A DNA stretch of 33,513 nt from an uncultured Oscillospiraceae bacterium (GTDB lineage Bacteria > Bacillota > Clostridia > Oscillospirales > Oscillospiraceae), in NCBI GenBank assembly GCA_947625965.1, contig CANQQO010000016.1:1-33513 (forward strand). Reading direction: 5' to 3'. Positions 32,254 to 33,513 of the stretch are shown here, one piece after another (the stretch's first letter is position 1; the number at the start of each line of letters is the position of its first letter). A program made the translations under genes and the position numbers. The notes beneath the pieces were generated by a model. It saw nothing but the letters and a program-made list of their open reading frames with translations, was not told the origin of the DNA and made no database searches.

Positions 32254-33441
32254 TTACAGGCCCATTTCCGCCTTGACCTGGCGGAACGCCTCGATGGCCC
32301 GGTCCAGGTCCGCCCGCTCGTGGCCGGCGGAGATCTGGGTGCGGATGCGGGCTTTGCCCTGGGGCACCACGGGATAGGAGAAGCCCACCACATAGACGCC
32401 CTTTTCCAGCATCCGGGCGGCAAATTCCGCTGCCACCTTGGCGTCGTAGAGCATCACCACCACGATGGGGTGGCTGCCGGGAAGCACGTCAAAGCCCAGC
32501 TTTTCCAGCTTTTCCCGGAAATAGGCGGTGTTGGCGTGGACCTTGTCCCGCAGCTCCGTGGAGGCGGTGAGCAGCTCGATGGTCTTGAGGGACGCGGCGC
32601 AGATCGCGGGGGCCAGGGTGTTGGAGAACAGGTAGGGGCGGCTGCGCTGCCGCAGCAGGGCCACGATCTCCTTACTCGCCGCCGTATAGCCGCCGGAGGC
32701 GCCGCCCAGGGCCTTGCCGAAGGTGCCGGTCAGGATATCCACCCGGCCCTGGACCCCGCAGAATTCCGGGGTGCCCCGGCCGGTATCGCCCATGAAGCCC
32801 ACGGCGTGGCTGTCGTCCACCATGACTAGGGCGTCAAATTCCTCCGCCAGGTCGCAGATGCCGGGCAGATTGGCGATGTAGCCGTCCATGGAGAACACGC
32901 CGTCGGTGGCGATCATGAGCTTTTGGCACCCCGCCGCCCGGGCGGCCTCCAGTTGGACCCGGAGGTCGGCCATGTTGTTGTTCTTATAGCGGAACCGCTT
33001 GGCCTTGCACAGCCGGACGCCGTCAATGATTGAGGCGTGGTTCAGCTCGTCGGAGATGATGCCGTCCTCCGGCCCCAGGAGGGTCTCGAAGAGGCCGCCG
33101 TTGGCATCGAAGCAGGAGGAATAGAGAATGGCGTCCTCCATGCCCAGAAATTCCGCCAGCTTCCCCTCCAGCTCCTTGTGGATCGCCTGCGTGCCGCAGA
33201 TAAAGCGGACAGAGCTGAGGCCGAAGCCCCAGGTATCGTAGCTGTCCTTGGCGGCCTGGATCAGGGCGGGATGGTTGGAAAGGCCCAGGTAGTTGTTGGC
33301 GCACAGGTTCACCACGCCCTGGGCGGCGGTGGTGTCGATGGCGGAGCGCTGGGGGGTGGTGATGATCCGCTCGTCCTTCCAGGTGCCGGCCTGGCGGATG
33401 GCGTCCAATTCCTGGCGATAATATGCAAGCGCTGATTTCAT
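32254..33441 (-). CDS. kbl: Glycine C-acetyltransferase (2-amino-3-ketobutyrate CoA ligase)
   Basis: The 395-aa PLP enzyme converts 2-amino-3-ketobutyrate and CoA to glycine and acetyl-CoA in threonine breakdown. Alpha-oxoamine synthase motifs are present: [14 protein letters not shown] near residue 46, [18 protein letters not shown], and the PLP lysine in [15 protein letters not shown]. Length and the DERIITTPQ start region match Kbl rather than BioF or HemA. Start ATG 33441 ([13 protein letters not shown]) fits the family; an in-frame ATG at 33453 abuts the AAAGGA site too closely. No tdh is visible in the window, so threonine dehydrogenase may lie upstream outside it or elsewhere. Confidence 0.93.
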   Translation of the reverse strand: MKSALAYYRQELDAIRQAGTWKDERIITTPQRSAIDTTAAQGVVNLCANNYLGLSNHPALIQAAKDSYDTWGFGLSSVRFICGTQAIHKELEGKLAEFLGMEDAILYSSCFDANGGLFETLLGPEDGIISDELNHASIIDGVRLCKAKRFRYKNNNMADLRVQLEAARAAGCQKLMIATDGVFSMDGYIANLPGICDLAEEFDALVMVDDSHAVGFMGDTGRGTPEFCGVQGRVDILTGTFGKALGGASGGYTAASKEIVALLRQRSRPYLFSNTLAPAICAASLKTIELLTASTELRDKVHANTAYFREKLEKLGFDVLPGSHPIVVVMLYDAKVAAEFAARMLEKGVYVVGFSYPVVPQGKARIRTQISAGHERADLDRAIEAFRQVKAEMGL

Positions 33442-33513
33442 AAGTATGACCATTCCTTTCCGCTGCGCTTCAAGGCACCAAAGGGAATGAAACACAGGTG
33501 CCACTAGCACAGC
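33442..33513 (-). promoter_or_regulatory. Possible structured leader of kbl, cut by window edge
   Basis: On the minus strand GCTGTGC...GCGCAGC encloses a second stem GGCACC...GGTGCC just before the AAAGGA ribosome binding site. This could be a folded leader RNA. GTGGCACC is reminiscent of part of a T-box, but the rest lies outside the window. Confidence 0.3.

Noticed and set aside
1-33513. CRISPR array, rRNA or complete insertion sequence
   Set aside because: No regularly spaced identical repeats, rRNA-like sequence or transposase motifs were seen by reading; the only direct repeats noted are the 27-bp pair and the CTTAA triplet.

Overview
The window looks like chromosomal DNA from a high-GC gut-type Clostridium relative, most likely Oscillospiraceae (Flavonifractor / Intestinimonas / Lawsonibacter / Oscillibacter-like). 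This is inferred from GC-rich Gram-positive housekeeping genes, strong AGGAGG ribosome binding sites, sigma-A promoters with 17-bp spacers, WhiA, DnaE1, a LytTR/DUF3021 pair and C39-like secreted peptidases. Species cannot be assigned from sequence alone.

Layout. 1-1464 (minus): two genes typical of integrative elements, an ArdA-like antirestriction protein cut by the window edge and a DUF6075-like protein. They lie on the 3' side of a tRNA-Leu(GAG) at 1737-1820, with several hairpins between. 2042-3785 (plus): two tandem paralogous C39-like peptidases; the first has three 11-bp-phased CTTAA repeats upstream. 3790-4077: a palindrome-packed non-coding block bounded by identical 27-bp hairpin repeats. 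4081-7606 (minus): purF-purC-MATE transporter operon. 7903-10770 (plus): a 955-aa surface protein joining a catalytically dead S11 (D-Ala-D-Ala carboxypeptidase-like) domain, two membrane helices and a PQQ-type beta-propeller. 10982-12889 (plus): a 51-aa small gene, then MarR, cytidylate kinase-like and Sel1-repeat genes. 12909-22673 (minus): a long tightly packed run, read in transcription order as lipoprotein, response regulator, histidine kinase, DUF1385, prmC, recA, recX, a decayed gene, rimO, pgsA and a membrane protein. 22745-28049 (minus): murB-whiA-dnaE. 28224-29444 (plus): M48 (Ste24-like) protease. 29626-30511 (plus): LytTR regulator with DUF3021 membrane partner. 30550-33441 (minus): a GyrI-like gene broken by one in-frame TAG, a PyrF-like pseudoenzyme and kbl.

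How they fit together. Most of the window is core: purine synthesis, DNA replication and repair, tRNA/ribosome and release-factor modification, phospholipid and peptidoglycan precursors. Secreted or membrane proteins of unclear role sit between these blocks. The most notable points are two proteins that keep an enzyme fold but have lost catalytic residues (S11-propeller and PyrF-like), one recent-looking nonsense mutation, the OmpR-type triple repeat before the first C39 gene, a 19-bp palindrome on the purF promoter, and murB next to whiA without the usual rapZ and gluP/yvcK between them. No CRISPR array, rRNA or complete insertion sequence is visible.
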